A stretch of 64,000 nucleotides of DNA. It comes from Paramecium sonneborni. Taxonomy: Eukaryota > Ciliophora > Oligohymenophorea > Peniculida > Parameciidae. Under the pieces are notes generated by a model. The model saw only the letters and a program-made list of their open reading frames with translations. It was not told where the DNA came from and ran no database searches. The translations under genes and the position numbers were made by a program. The stretch is from the NCBI GenBank assembly GCA_905182985.1, contig CAJJDN010000173.1:148104-212103 (forward strand), in the 5' to 3' direction. Below, piece after piece: positions 27,535 through 40,738 of the stretch (positions within the stretch are counted from its first letter, which is position 1; the number at the start of each line of letters is the position of its first letter).

Positions 27535-28311
27535 ATGAAGGAAGAAGACAATAATATCAAATAAGTAACCTAATCTAAATAATGTAATCTTAGGAAGAAA
27601 ACTAATTTTTTATACCACACTATATTATACCCATAAACTATGCTCCAATTTCAAATGAAATAGAGAATTATAAAATGACGATTCATCATTTAACCGAAGA
27701 GAATCACTTTTTGAGAAAGCAACTTCTAAATAATTAAGTTTCAGGCATTCTATCTTTGAATGTAGAATAATTAAAGGAGGAAGTATTTAAAATGATTGAT
27801 TATCTAATGACAAATCTCAATTACCTTCCCAAAGAATAAACATTCGCATACAGAAAAACTATTCGATAGTGTACATAGAGAAGTGCACTTAAAAGAATCT
27901 ATTTTCTTATATTTACTAGATATTTATAAGTAAAATTGCATTTCAAAGATGATAGGCTGAAAAAACGAAAGAAGAAATGATAAAATTCATTATTCGCAAA
28001 AGCGTGAAGTTTTAAAAGTCTACAAGTACTATATAGAAACATGAAATGAAGAAAATGAACAATGCATTCGTTTAGCAATTATTTCTATCAACTCAATATT
28101 AGTAACATTATTCAAACTTTCTAAGTAAGAATATCACATGTTATTTTATTTAGATCAATATTTATAATTAGCACTTGATGAAAATAAACACAAAATTTAA
28201 AAATATGTGAATTTCTTAGTGGAATCAATATAAAATGATTAAATTGATGTAATATTTAAAGTTATGTTATTAGGATGTGTTAAATTATAAAAGATTTCCT
28301 TGGTTGAATGA
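27535..28311 (+). CDS. unrecognised protein, about 230 aa
   Basis: I do not recognise a family. The frame starts MKEEDNNIKQ and uses three short introns (29 nt after NNIKQ, 26 nt before AEKTKEEM, 29 nt before QYLQLALDENK), each GTA...TAG. These joins make one continuous protein with only TAA/TAG Gln codons until TGA at 28309. The N-terminal half contains a likely short coiled coil (MTIHHLTEENHFLRKQLLNN), then a basic segment (YRKTIRQCTQRSALKR). The C-terminal part is helical and hydrophobic-rich (DVIFKVMLLGCVKLQ). No signal peptide or clear transmembrane segment is seen. Three clean introns make it a likely real gene. Confidence 0.65.
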
Positions 28312-28480
28312 GTGGATACAATAATCTGTTTAGATTGCTAAAGATCTTTAATTTAGTAGCAATTCAAAATGTTTAGAAAACAAGAAAAAAATAAAACTCT
28401 GATTAAGAATTTAATTGGATTAATAAAAATGAATAAAAACAAATAGTTTGTATTAGCTATTATTAATATTATAATTTTTA

Positions 28481-29844
28481 TCAATTATTCATAATAGTTG
28501 AACATATAGGACTGTCTTATTCACAATCAATTTGAGCAATTTGATAAAACATGGCAGCTAAAGTCCAAGTAGGAGTAATGTTGCCAATAAATTTAGGAGA
28601 TTTAATGATTTAATTCTGTTTAATTCCATAACCATGAGTCAATAAAGAATATACATATAAAACAGAGAAATAGTTGCCATAAGAATATTTATTTTTGTTA
28701 TAAATTTCATGTTATTAAATTTGTTCATAATTAAGAGAACAGTATTTAACAGCTCTAATAAAATATTCTTCTAAAGTATATTCTTCTAAATTTAAAAATT
28801 CAGCCATAAATTAAACTCCTCCTAAAGCATAAATTAATTCAGAATCAATTTCTGGTTAATAGACTCCATTAATGCCACAATTGTCATAAATACATTTGGA
28901 CTTATCATTATTGAGATATTGATTAATTAATTCTAAACATTGATTAATATTTCCTGATCCAATAATAATATAAGATGAGTTGTATTTATAATAATTTCTA
29001 TAACCATCAGGAAAGCAAGGAGATTTATAAATGAAATTACTTTCATCTAATTTTTTAATCTCTTTTTCAAATATGACTCTTTTGGCTTAATCTATTCCAA
29101 AATAGAGATAGGATTAAGAATATATCTTATATTAATTGTGATTAGGAATTTTTAAGTTTACTTCACTTTTGTTAAAACCTGATTAAGGTTTGAAAGCTAA
29201 TTATGTAGATCCTCCTCCTAAATCAACAGTTAATGCATGTTCATTATCCGTTATTCCCAATTTACCTATCATATAGTTAATAGATAGCCACATATAAGCT
29301 CCCTTGTAATCTTATAATGATATGTAATTACTTCCTCTTAACCTGTGATTATTCTACACCAATCATCTCTATGAAATAGGAATTTACTAGATCTAAAAAT
29401 ATCTCTTATTGTTTTTATTATCTAAATCTAATAAAATGTTGGAATCATTCTCATTCCTGCTGTTGCTGCCAACATTATTGGTGTATATTTATGCATTGAA
29501 TAAGGTACATTCTCATAAGCAAATTAAATTAAATCATTTATGTATGATTTCAATGAATCTAAATCTTTTCCAAATGAATCTATTCCTGGTTCAACCTTAT
29601 ATTCTAAAGTCTTTTCAGTTATATTGATATACGCCATTGTTTTATTTTCTCGGCAACTCCAAGAATAAACATAAACTCTTGTACCTGAACTTCCAGCATC
29701 GAACATTACACCATAGCATGTAGTATCTACATATTAAAACCAATTCAATGGTTAATAATGTTGATCTATTAGATATGAGATTGTAGGTGCAATCAAATAT
29801 AATATAAACATTTAATTATTAAATTAAAATAGAATTATTATCAT
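28481..29844 (-). CDS. GDA1/CD39-family ecto-apyrase (NTPDase)
   Basis: Nucleoside tri/diphosphatase that removes phosphates from NTPs and NDPs in the secretory lumen or outside the cell. The N-terminus is a hydrophobic signal anchor (MFILYLIAPTISYLI). Apyrase conserved region 1 is FDAGSSGTRVYVYSW, and conserved region 4 is TVDLGGGSTQLAF. The intervening DDWCRIITGQEE...GAYMWLSINYMIGKLG fits region 3, including a catalytic-type Glu and the W.SINY pattern. An intron of about 29 nt is inferred between GQEE and GAYMW. The C-terminus ends with PTWTLAAMFYQIA, the terminal apyrase motif. Length, about 440 residues, is usual for the family. Its start codon is 19 bp downstream of the preceding gene's stop. 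Confidence 0.92.
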
Positions 29845-29863
29845 AATTTTCAAACTATTATAA

Positions 29864-32854
29864 TCATTTTCTTAAATCTGTCAAAGATTTTACAATGTTT
29901 GTCAATCTAGCAATTTCTAAATCTTTTGCTTCTATCAAATTTTCATAAAATGCACTGCCACCAGATTATCCTGATTTTTATCTCATTGATAAATCTAATT
30001 TTGTATATTCACCTATTTAATTCTAATAATTTCTAATTTCCTATTCATAATTCAATCTCTCTTGATTCAATAATTATTCCATCTTTCTTACTTCTTATTT
30101 TAAATTACTAATTTCCTCTTTCATTTATTAATCTTATATATTATTATTTTTCTGACGTTAAGAATTTTACTATTATTATCTATCCAACTCTTTTCTATAC
30201 TAAAAATTCTCATTTTGCAACAATTATAATTGTTTTTAATACTATTCTGAAGCTTCTATATTCTAGTATTTTAAAATACATATACTTCTTATTTAAATTC
30301 TTCAAAATATTCAATTCTCTATCTAAATTCGTTTACCTACAGATTTAATTGCTTACATATCTTTTAAGCTTTACTAATATCATTATAATATATATATACT
30401 CCAAATCATTATTTTTATCTTATAAATCTTGTTCCATTTATCTTAATTAATTAATCTTCAATTCCAATTAAGCCTTTAAATTTCTTGCTTCCTCCTTTAA
30501 AATTTTGTTTATCTCCGATTATTTATTCAATTTATCTTTAAACTCCTATTCCATTGCTTCAGTTTATTTTGTATATTATTTCTACAGTAAACTCAAATCA
30601 TTCAATAATCTAAAAATCCTTATAAAATAATTTACTTATCATTTTCATGTTTCATCTAATTAGATTATTATTATAATTATTAATATTTATTTTATAACTA
30701 AGACAACATTTGATCACTTCCTTCATTATTATTTTCTAATTATTTTTTTATTTAATGAGCCTCTGTTAATTTGTCTTCGTAAGTTCTAATTACATCAATC
30801 TATTTTCTAGAAAAATCCTCTAATTCACTTAATGTCTTATGCAACTATTTAATCTCTGTCTCTCTTAATTATAATTAACTTGATATATGTGCTAATTCCT
30901 CTTATAAATCTTCTATTTAAACAACAGCTTCTTCATGCTATTTTTTGTTTTCTGTTTATAATTACAATAATTATTTTTTTTTTTCATCTAATTATTTTTT
31001 TAAGGTTTATTTATCTTATTCAGCCAATTAATCTTAAGTTTAACGTTATTATTTTAGTTTTTAAAAATCTTTTTCTATAACATCCAATTATTATTTATAA
31101 GTCTTATTCTCAAATTCTAGGACTGAAATTCTATCATTTTATTTTTCTATTATATCTTACTATTCCATTTACTTTGATTATTGTAAATTCAAATATTCTC
31201 TTTTTTTGTTTTCTAATTCTTTTTCTATTTATTCCATTGTCTACCTCTATTTTTTATCTTATTACTCATATAGTTTGATATTTTAATCTTACTATGTAAT
31301 TGTCAACTCTAATTCCTAAATTAGATTATCCTTCTCTTCTTTTTATTATAATAATTCTTATTATGCTAATTTTAGTTTACGTGTCAATTATTCACCATCA
31401 TTATGTAATCCTTAAGATAATTATTGAAGTTAAGCCAATTATTCATTTAGTTATTCATTTTCTTAGATTAATTTTTCAGTTTACTCTGAATAAAACTTTT
31501 TTAATTAATCTAATTGTTGCAACTAATTTTATCTTTATTATTTGATTTCAATTGACAATTGTTATTCAATATCAATACCATTTAAATTTACATGAATTGA
31601 ATCTATTTCATTTTTACAAAATTTAAGTAATTTTAATGCTTCATTTGAATCAGCCATATTTTAAAGTTCATTTAAAATAATTGCTAATCTATTTAAACCT
31701 TCTTCCAAGATTATTTTAATTTTAGTACTTTATGATTAAATTTGTTCAAATTATGATGATTTCTTTTTTAATTAAATAGCTAAATCATTCAATCTTTATT
31801 AAACTTTAGAATTATGTTTTTCAATAGTTAATTGTAATTCTGAATCCATTAGATCATCAGGAACAATGAATATTGGTATTTCAGAATTAAATGCTCTATC
31901 CAATTCTTTAGCTCGTGTATCTTTAGCTTTTTTTACAATTGTTTATAATTATTGTAATTGATATGACAATTATTTGTTATCATTTAATTACAATTAATTT
32001 TATTGCTATTCTAATCTAACTTATTCTAATTAAATTTCAAGACCTTTTACTAAGTTTTCAACGATTTCTTCTTTATGCTAAATGATTTGAGTTAAATCAC
32101 GAATAATATTTGAAACATTCAAAGATAACATCTAAACATCATCAGTCATTAATTGATCATAATCATAGTTAGATTCTTATTGATTTACATATTGTGAAAG
32201 AAAGGATTTGGTTTATTAAGATAAGGCTTAGAGTGTATTAATTAATTATTATTAAAAGCGAGGTTATTTATTTGAGCTGGAATATTTAGTAGCACTTGAA
32301 TATTTTTATGCACTATTATATTATTATTTGATAGGAGATCTTAATTAGGAAGATTATTGTAATAATTTTAATTATTCTTCTTTCATTTGTAATTCATCAA
32401 GCAATATTTATTTGTCATCTTTTGATTATTTTAATTCTTTAATTAAACGATCAGCGACTTCTTATAATTCTTATGTTAATTTTTATTCATGTTGTAACAT
32501 TTTTTAATAGACCACATCCTGTTAGGATTATTTGAGATATTCAATTTTAGATTACAATTATTCATTAAGTTTGATTTATTATTTTAATGTGTTAGTAATA
32601 GTTTGTTCATTTGGAGTAACATTTAAGAGAGATGCCAAATTAATGAGTAATTGATTTGATCCTTCTTAATGTTTCTTTTAGAGTACTGTATATTTATCAA
32701 ATAGAGAAACTAATTTTCTACCATAACATACACAAGAGTATTGTAGTTAAGTAATAAGATCTTTATCATTTTTATATTCTTTTATGACTGGAAGTGAATC
32801 AAAAAGTTGATTAGCATAAGTTTGTATTTTCAAAAAATCGTTGTCTAATTTCAT
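29864..32854 (-). CDS. long coiled-coil protein, about 990 aa
   Basis: Gln/Glu/Lys/Leu-rich protein with almost continuous heptads, for example LQQQIKLNEQLQSKIEYLKQ, QELQEVADRLIKELKQ and LQNEQLNEQLAQLQQL-type runs. The N-terminus (MKLDNDFLKIQTYANQLFDS) looks globular, with a short Cys pair CVCYG. A less helical part in the middle carries FNSEIPIFIVPDDLMD, and the end is LTNIVKSLTDLRK before TGA. No transmembrane segment is seen and no intron is needed. Such proteins in ciliates are often structural components of basal bodies or cortex, but nothing in the sequence fixes the role. The mass of TAA/TAG codons here makes standard-code translations useless. Confidence 0.75.
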
Positions 32855-32927
32855 TCGTTATTTAATTAAAAATGTATTGTATTAAAGAGGATTTGTTAGA
32901 GAGATACAATAAATATATAATAATATA

Positions 32928-34537
32928 TCAAATATCTAAATTATATATTTTCACTCTAATATCTTGATAATGTGCAGATGTAATTTCATTAATAGGTTTA
33001 CCATCCAAGAATTATTATGTACTATTACTAGTAATAACTTAGTAATAGTATGTTAAATAATCTAGTAATAAGATTCCTGTTTCATTTTATTCATTGATTC
33101 TAAGTTAATGATTCAATTCTCTAATAAGTTCTTTGAGATTGGAAATATCACCTAATAAAGACGTTCCATAATAATCTTTATATTTAATATAGGTATCTCT
33201 AAAGGAATGCTTATTAAGAATGGAAATGAGTATTTAATGATTGAAATTGATAACTTTGATATTATTGATTCCTTTATCATAGGTTTCTTTAAGCTTGTAA
33301 TAAATATTCCACATACTTTATTCATGATATCCATAACTTCTCTTCCAAAATAGCCCATAATCCTTTCTCTTAGTCTTGGTGATTGTAGATACTTTGTATG
33401 ATCAATAAGTTAACAAGTACGATAGATGAATTTGCATTAGTTTAGGTAATTACATATAATTTCTTCCGTTTATGATTCTAAATTAGATTTAATATGATTA
33501 TCATAATTACCATAATGAAAACTTTAATAAGTATGTTAAATGACTGTGGCCATTCTTTCTTTAACTTAATTAGATTTTTAATGTTTATGTGAAGTAGATC
33601 CACTTCTAGTACATTATTAAGTTTAATTGACTCTAACAACATTCATATTAGTAATAGATTTATTAAATGAGTTACTAACAAGCGCTCCTCTCATTTTATT
33701 AAGAGCAGTTGTATTTCTACGTAAGAAAAGTGGATGTTAATCTATATCAATTAGAGATAAACGTTAAGTTTCATCTACTTATAAGGCTCTCCTTAAGAAA
33801 TCTTTGGATTCTTCAGATATAGGTACATTTCTATTAAAGTGTAATTATGAAACAGATTCTTAAAATTCACTTTCAGAATTAATTACCCATGGACATTAAC
33901 CATATAACATTTAATAATAGACAACACCTATACTCCAAATATCACTCTTCTCAGAATATTTATTCTCTAAATAACTTTCAGGACTCATGTAGATAGGAGT
34001 ACCAACCTTATAAAATACTTTTTCTTTAGGAGCCTTTATCATTTTAGAAAAACCATAATCAGCTAATTTCGGAACTGAATTCTTAATTAAAACGTTGGTT
34101 GGTTTAATATCTCTATGAATAACGCCCTTTCTAATCTATTCCTTAAATCCATTAATTATATGTCGAAGTATCTTGAATGCTTCTACTTCTGGTATGATAC
34201 CTTATTATTAAATGAGTTTGCCTAAATCTCCTTAATTACAATATTCTGTAATAATATATGTATTATTATTAGTATGGTAGTAATCATGTAATTTTATTAC
34301 ATTTACTGATTGTATCAATTTCAACGCATTGATCTCTTAATTTATTAACTGTCTCTCTATCTCATTATTTATTGCTTTCACATCTATTACTTTTACTGCT
34401 ACCACCTCTCCTGTATTCTCATCCTTACCTTTATACACCTTAGAACTGTATCCTCTTCCTATCTACTCATGCATTAAATAAGTATAATGTTCGATCTTCT
34501 TCTTTGGAATTAAGTTTTATTATGTTGGAGGCAACAT
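32928..34537 (-). CDS. serine/threonine protein kinase, ULK/CAMK-like, with C-terminal extension
   Basis: Catalytic domain from about residue 20: glycine loop IGRGYSSKVYKG, Lys in VVAVKVID, HRDIKPTNVLI, DFGFSK, GTPIYMSPESY and SDIWSIGVVYYQML are all intact, so it should be active. The kinase is near the N-terminus, after a short leader (MLPPTQQNLIPKKKIEHY). About 250 residues follow without a recognised domain, ending KIYNLDI before TGA. The arrangement (N-terminal kinase, plain C-terminal tail) and the YMSPE loop resemble ULK/ATG1-related kinases, which are expanded in Paramecium; that subfamily call is an inference. The frame appears open throughout or with few introns. Confidence 0.85.
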
Positions 34538-35237
34538 TACTAAATAAATTAATCAATTATCATTATTTTTTATTATTCTTTTTAAATACTTCCATCCCAT
34601 TTAAATTATGGTAAAATTCATATCTCTATTCAAAATCATTCTTAAACAAATATCTACTACTATTTTTAATTTGGTTCCAAATTTTTTACTCATCCTTATT
34701 CAAATGATCTCATCCAATTTATGTTTTCAAATTACACATTAAAAAAGTAAAATCAACAATCATTTGTATTCATCCTATACTAAATTTCTACCATTTACCT
34801 CCTGTAGCATATACCTTTCTCTTCATTTTAATTCTATTTAATTTTACTTTTTATCTAAAATACATCCTCAAATAATTAACAATCTTTAGAGATTGCATTT
34901 AACAAAGCAGAAAACCTAAAATATTAATATATATATATATAAATTAGAAATCATTTCAAGTCAAATTTGAACAAATGTATTTAAATTAATAATATAACTA
35001 AAAAAATAAATTTGATGTTAAAATGAACTAAAATATACAAATATAATATTTATTAACATCATAAAAATTTAAATACTAATATTTTCAGTCATATTGCTAA
35101 TTATTATTTTATTGATAGAAGTAAAAAGATTTAAAGGAATTACAAAACTTTTAGAGATATCTAGGTGACTTTCCATATTTTATATTTTTGAATTAAAAGT
35201 AATATTTGAATTTCTATCAAGTATATATAAATAAATT
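34538..35237. other. intergenic region, 0.7 kb
   Basis: This separates two divergent genes. The first ~320 bases are pyrimidine-rich on the plus strand, and a short (AT)n run lies at about 34926-34942. I see no gene or RNA in it. It presumably holds both promoters. Confidence 0.5.
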
Positions 35238-36478
35238 ATGAGTTTTTTATAAGAAGCAAATTAAATTTTAGATGCTATCTTTGATAAAATATAGAGAAGC
35301 TAGAATGATAGAATAATTAAAAATGTAAAGGGTTTGAATGAGGAAATAAAAAAGAATATATCCGAATTAGATGAAAAAGAAGCTGATTTAAATATTAAAC
35401 TGATCTATTTAAAGAAGTTATTGAAATTATATTCATTTGCTGAAAATCCTAATAACCTCAAATAGGTTTGGAAATATTTCCAATTCAATATCTATTCATA
35501 ATAGGATTAATTTATGGAATTGATTTAAAACCTACCTTAATTGATACAATAGCACTTATAATAGAAAATTTTGACTTTTAGTTCATTTATTAATTAGAGT
35601 ATTACAGAATTATTCCCTCATTAACTTGTTTCATTTAAAATAAAACTATAAGAAGAAGAATAGAATTTATAAGAAAATGCTGATTAAGAGGATTGTGTGG
35701 GATGTATAACTTATGTTTCTCCAGAAGTATAAAATGAAAAAATCTTTAGAATAACAATGAAATTGAAAGAATTTATTAGTAAAGTTAAAAAATTAGATTA
35801 ATTGATTGTTGAAGGTAATTTAGATGCTGAGATTTTAAAATTAACTTTAGATAATTAAAAGAAATAAATTACATTATGGAGTAGAGATGATTAAATTAGC
35901 TATTAGATTACAAGAAAGTATTTAATTTATTGATAATAAGATTAACTCTTGATGATGTACCTTAATTTGAGTAAAAGATTTACTTACAATAAAATATGGT
36001 AATTTAATTAACATAAAAATTTCAATTATTTGTAAAGGCTTGTTCTTATGGTAATAAAAAATCAGAAGAAATTAATTAAAATTTTACTCCTTTTTTGACA
36101 GGTTTAGAAAAAAATAAAATTATTAAGCCTATCTTAAATAAAGAGAACCAAAATTGGATAGTTATAAATAATGGATTTGAGGATGTGATATATTATCCAA
36201 ATTAAATACCTTTAAAAATTTCATAATACTAAACACTTCCAAAAGGTATAGAAGTAATATTAGAAAATGATGGTGCTGGTCATTACATTGCTGTTGTAGG
36301 TAATTGTTCTTCTTTCTGGCCTAGAATTAAATGTAAGTAAAAGGGAGATTAATTATTGTAATTTATTACAAAACAAGACAATTTTAATTTAGGAATTATT
36401 TACTAAAATAATTTTAGATTATTATTAAACTCTGATTTAATTTCAGTTTGGAATGGCTCAGGATTATTTGATTTATGA
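35238..36478 (+). CDS. unrecognised protein with N-terminal coiled coil
   Basis: No family recognised. It starts MSFLQEANQILDAIFDKIQ, followed by a likely coiled coil (LNEEIKKNISELDEKEADL) and a Gln/Glu-rich middle with a Cys pair DCVGC. Then come a helical stretch (LIVEGNLDAEILKLTLDNQ) and a C-terminal region rich in beta-type residues (NWIVINNGFEDVIYYPNQ, GHYIAVVGNCSSFWPRIKC), ending GLFDL before TGA. A 23-nt intron restores the frame near 35920 (before LTLDDVPQFEQ), and another lies near 36000; exact joins are uncertain. The stop is 27 bp from that of the convergent neighbour. Confidence 0.6.
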
Positions 36479-36505
36479 AATTTATTAAATAAATTAATTT
36501 ATTTA

Positions 36506-37712
36506 TCAACTATTATTTAATAATAAATATATCAAATTTATAGGGTCTAGTATTTTAGACTTAAATATACCAAATAAGTCTTTTATCTAATTATCTTCAA
36601 CATATTATGATAATTAGATATTTTTTAAAATATATTTTACTAATTAATCCATATTTTCAGAATTTTACAGAATTACAATAAGAATTGATCTAAAATCTTG
36701 CAATGAGACTGCAGCTAGATTTTGAGGGTTAAAGAACTTAAATATTCTAATTAAATACTTTAATAAAAAAGTTTATTAAGGTCTGCTCTTTAAAATGTTA
36801 ACTTATAATAATCTATTTAAATAATCTAAATTGATTATAGTAAACTTTTTCTTATTCATTATGAGGATTGATGTCAAATGCTAATAAAATTCTATCCTAA
36901 ACTACACTTGATAATTCAGTAAAACTTAAATATGATTCTCTTAAAATAAATTGGTATATAAAAGGATCTATATGATTATTATTTTTTTTATTTTTATCTG
37001 CATCTTTGATATCATAAATATCATTATATTATTAAGTATTTTTTACTAATACCTTAAACTCTTTTATAGTATTCATTTCTTTATATACTTCTTTCTTTGA
37101 TTACCTGATCACTCTTGGATTGATAGTCAATTATTTTTAATGTTCTATAATATTGCTAATTAAGCTATTATTCATAGTTATTTCATCACATAATTAACTT
37201 TCATCAGCTCTTTTAGTATTTTATGAATCCTATTCATAAGATTTCAATGTTTTCCGATACATAGCTTAAATATTCAAAGCTCCTTAAGTAATTGTAGCTT
37301 ATTTCATTATTTCTAAATCTCCCTCTGTAAAAATATTATCTAATTTGCTAAAATGAAGCAATTCTTATTTAGTAGAATCATTTAGTTCATATCTCTTTCT
37401 AGGGGTTTTAGTCAAATTCTAAAGATGAAAGGGTAATAATTTCTATAACTTTTTATCTGATTTCATGAGATCAATCATATAACTCTTATACTTGTAATTT
37501 TTATATCCTTTAACTTCAAGATATTTTGGTGTGGTTGTTAATTTCTAAATTTTAGGAAGACTAAAATGTGAAGATGAAGTATTTCGAGATATTTTACTTT
37601 AAGACTCGTTCATAAAATAGATTTATTAATGATTATTAAATACATTATATTCAAATATAACATTAATATTTATATGTTCGAGTATTTTAGTTAAATCTTA
37701 ATTTTCTTTCAT
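36506..37712 (-). CDS. unrecognised protein, possible degenerate EF-hand region
   Basis: The supported open frame runs from MKENQDLTKILEHIN at 37712 to TGA at 36506, with one 22-nt intron near the end (between LINFFIK and FFNPQNLAA). The middle is basic and Ser/Thr-rich (SKISRNTSSSHFSLPKIQKL). The C-terminal ~110 residues have two helix-loop-helix-like units (LSSVVQDRILLAFDINPHNE, LAAVSLQDFRSILIVIL), which might be worn EF-hands without the full set of calcium ligands. The real N-terminus may lie upstream (to 38112), where coding-like sequence is broken by TGA; see findings. Function is unknown. Confidence 0.6.
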
Positions 37713-38831
37713 GTTTTTATTAAATCATAACCAAAAATCAGTATTAACAAAAAATTAAATCACTTTTATACTCTCATAAATCATTTGTTTTTATATATTA
37801 TAAAGCTGAAGCAAATTCATAATCATATTTTTTACTTATTTGATTAAGTATCATTTAATATAAAATTATTAGAAAAAATATACAGCAATAACTTATAATT
37901 TTAATGTTACTTATTTAATCAATTAAATCATTCAATGTTTCAAATTCCTCCTAAAATTTTATCAATTCCTAAAATTATCAGCAATAATATTAAATAATAA
38001 TATTTTCTTGAATAATCATTTCAGAATAAAATTACTTTAAATATTAAACTTAAATGAAATCTTTCCTGGAAAAATAATCTTAATCTAACTTTTTGATTAA
38101 ATATAACTCCATTATGGATTATTTATATTTTAATAACTTTATTGAATTTATTACTTATAGATTTGTATAAATAAAATGATTTTTTTTTCAAGTATTTGTA
38201 TGCAAATATTAAATTAAACCGGCATAAAACCATTAAATATTCATACTTTTTATAGATAATATGATTTTTACAGTATTGAATGAATTAAGAACTTAAAGAT
38301 TATTCAGTATAATATATTATAAATCAGTTTAAATATTAGTCCTATATGGAAATTTAAAATAATTGAAAAATATTCTTCTTAACTATGTTATTTCAAAACT
38401 AGAAATTATAACCTAATTAGTTTAGTTTATTTTTTTATTAATTGTTTTATGATTCCTTTAATTTAACATGTTTTTCAAAATTTTTTATTGTATTTTTCAA
38501 ATAGGATTAAATTCATTTTTATTAAGTATGCATATAAAAATTATATTTTACAAAAAGATAATTTTGATAGTAAATAATGAAAATTAATCCTATTGAAATA
38601 TATGATTTATAAAATAATTTAAACATTAATATCCATCATTCACTTGGGATGTTAAATGATATAAATTGAGATTTTTTTGTTTTTTTATTTTTTTAAGTTT
38701 TCTACTATTCATAGTATTATTTAATTTATGAATCTTATCCAAATGTATTTTCTTAGACTTGAATTTGATTGTATTTAGGTGTAGAAGCTTACAAAACATC
38801 GACATCTGCAAACAATTATTTGATTGTTTAT
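37713..38831. other. gene-poor stretch with broken coding-like sequence
   Basis: From 38112 down to about 37950 the minus strand reads MELYLIKKLDQDYFSRKDF and, after an in-frame TGA, EEFETLNDLIDQ. Both look protein-like but have no GT donor to splice out the stop. The stretch 38113-38831 is AT-rich spacer. A 112-codon frame at 38497-38835, overlapping the end of the TGS1-like gene, is low-complexity and not supported. Confidence 0.45.
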
Positions 38832-39899
38832 TCATTTGTAAATCCTTTTTAAAGTAACTAAGATGATAAAATTAATAATAGTATTTACTTGATTTATAAG
38901 TATTTATAAGGTGGTTTCTTATTATGACATTTATTTAGAGTAAATTAAAATATTCATAATTTCTCTGGAATTAGTGGTGTATCCAATGTTTTTAAGTAAT
39001 ATGTAGGTGGGATTAAATAAATTTTATTAATTGGAATCTTCTAATGTCATTTCTGTCATTAAAATATATTCATCTTATGTTTGAATAGCAGCAATATCTC
39101 CAAAATAAATAAAGTAATAATGTAATTCACCATCTATTTGGATTCTTTGAATTTCAATTATTAGATGATTTAAGTTTTTTTCCTTTAGTTTTAAACAAAA
39201 GACTTCACAAAAGATTTGAAGATCAATTTATATAGGTAATACAAGAATCAAATTTTTACTCCAGATTAAAAAGTAATCTAAAATTTCTGATATTGAAGGG
39301 TATATATTATTAACAGATAATTTATCATCAATAATTAAATAGTCTGGTTAGATGAAAAAGATATCATTTTAAATAATTGGCAATTTAGGTAAATTTGATT
39401 AGAGAAATTCACATTTTTAATTTAAATTACAAATAGTAGTATTATGAATAGCATTTTTTATTTGTTAAATTGAAAAGTTATTACCTAAAACAAAAGTATT
39501 GGTTTCAGATGAGAACTAAATTGCATTAATACCACTTCTAGAGTAACCATCTACAATAAAGGATGGTTTAACTTCTCTCATTCTTCTACCTATATATTAT
39601 AACACTTTTTCTGGTATTAAATAACTTTATTCATCTTATTCATATTTCACATCTTTATCAATATATGATATAAACACTGATAAGGGATTCTACTCTGTTA
39701 ATTTTGATTTTCTCATTGAAAAATCAACAAAAAAATTCTTTTGAGTCATCCTTACCAGCATATAGTTTTATGTATCAAAATTACCAAAAAGCTCTAAAGT
39801 GGTTTTATCTTCTTTTTTTATTGTTATTTACTTTTCTTCAATTATTTATTCTTCTTCTGAATCTAATGTGCAACATATGAAATTCCAAAATTTTTTCAT
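38832..39899 (-). CDS. degenerate TGS1-like RNA cap methyltransferase homologue
   Basis: TGS1 hypermethylates the m7G cap of small nuclear and nucleolar RNAs. This ~355-residue intronless frame follows the TGS1 layout. The pre-motif is YLIPEKVLQYIGRRMREVKP, and the SAM-loop position reads FIVDGYSRSGINAIQFS (usual VDAFCGVGGNxIQFA). Later come CEFLQSNLP (usual EFIxGDF), the catalytic loop position DIFFIQPDYL (usual FLSPPWGGP), then LVLPIQID (usual FLPRN) and IDGELHYYFIYFGDIAA (the terminal YFGDL motif). The order and several anchors are kept, but the glycine-rich SAM loop and the PPW catalytic motif are lost, so it is probably inactive or altered. About 100 extra residues follow the usual end. 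The start MKKFWNFICC was chosen as the first in-frame ATG. Confidence 0.62.
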
Positions 39900-40738
39900 A
39901 TATTAATTATGTCATAATTGAAATAATTTTCATAAGCAGACTTTCAAAATATTTATGCAATTAGAAATAAGGCATTATTATAAAAGAAATGGGTTGATAA
40001 ATTTATAACTAAGTAAGTAATTTTATGAAAAACAACCTCAATAAAGAAGGCCAATGAAATTAATTAAATATGATAGGAATAAGTAAGTATCCATATTCCT
40101 GAATGATATTGGAAAAAAACAAGGAATAAGAGATAAGGATTATACATATAATAAATAATCAAATCGGGTTAATATAATTCATAAATAAAATATAAGTGAT
40201 CCTATAAAACCATCATGCAAATATAAATCTAAATATTGTTTTAATTTATTTAAATAATCTGATAAAAGGTGTTATAATTAAGAAAGCATAATCTCAAGTG
40301 AAAAAAAATTATTGCAATTAAATGGATTAATTAAACCTTATAAAGTTGGATAATTTAATTAAGAAGCTGAGATTATTTTAATTAAATGCTACTTATAAAT
40401 AAATGAGTTTTTGAAAAAGAAAACAGATGATTGAACTTCAATACTTCCTAGAAATTAAGCTAGTACTATTAATTCCTGTTTATTAATTGAAATCAGTTTA
40501 ATGAATATGAGATTTAAAGGAAGACGTTTCACATAAAGACATTATTAATTGCGATTTTGCTTTTTTTAAAAAAGAGATAATCGTGGATTATTGATGCTAT
40601 TTAGTAATTTGAAATCCACAGATTATATATTGATAATTTTACTAATAGAAAAAACCCATAAAAACAATAGTTAATTTGGAATCATTGAATAGAGAAGAGA
40701 TTGGATTTAAAAAATAAGTACCAATTAATTTTTGATTA
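39900..40738. other. intergenic region, about 0.84 kb
   Basis: AT-rich spacer upstream of the TGS1-like gene and downstream of the APC11-type gene. No coding frame with composition like its neighbours, no RNA gene and no repeats were seen. Confidence 0.5.

Noticed and set aside
30880..31545. Hydrophobic plus-strand frames in the coiled-coil gene
   Set aside because: Leu/Ile-rich only because they are the reverse complement of Lys/Gln/Asn-rich heptads.
38497..38835. 112-codon minus-strand frame overlapping the TGS1-like stop by ATGA
   Set aside because: Low complexity (Asn/Lys/Leu), no introns or family features. With TGA as the only stop, such frames are expected by chance.
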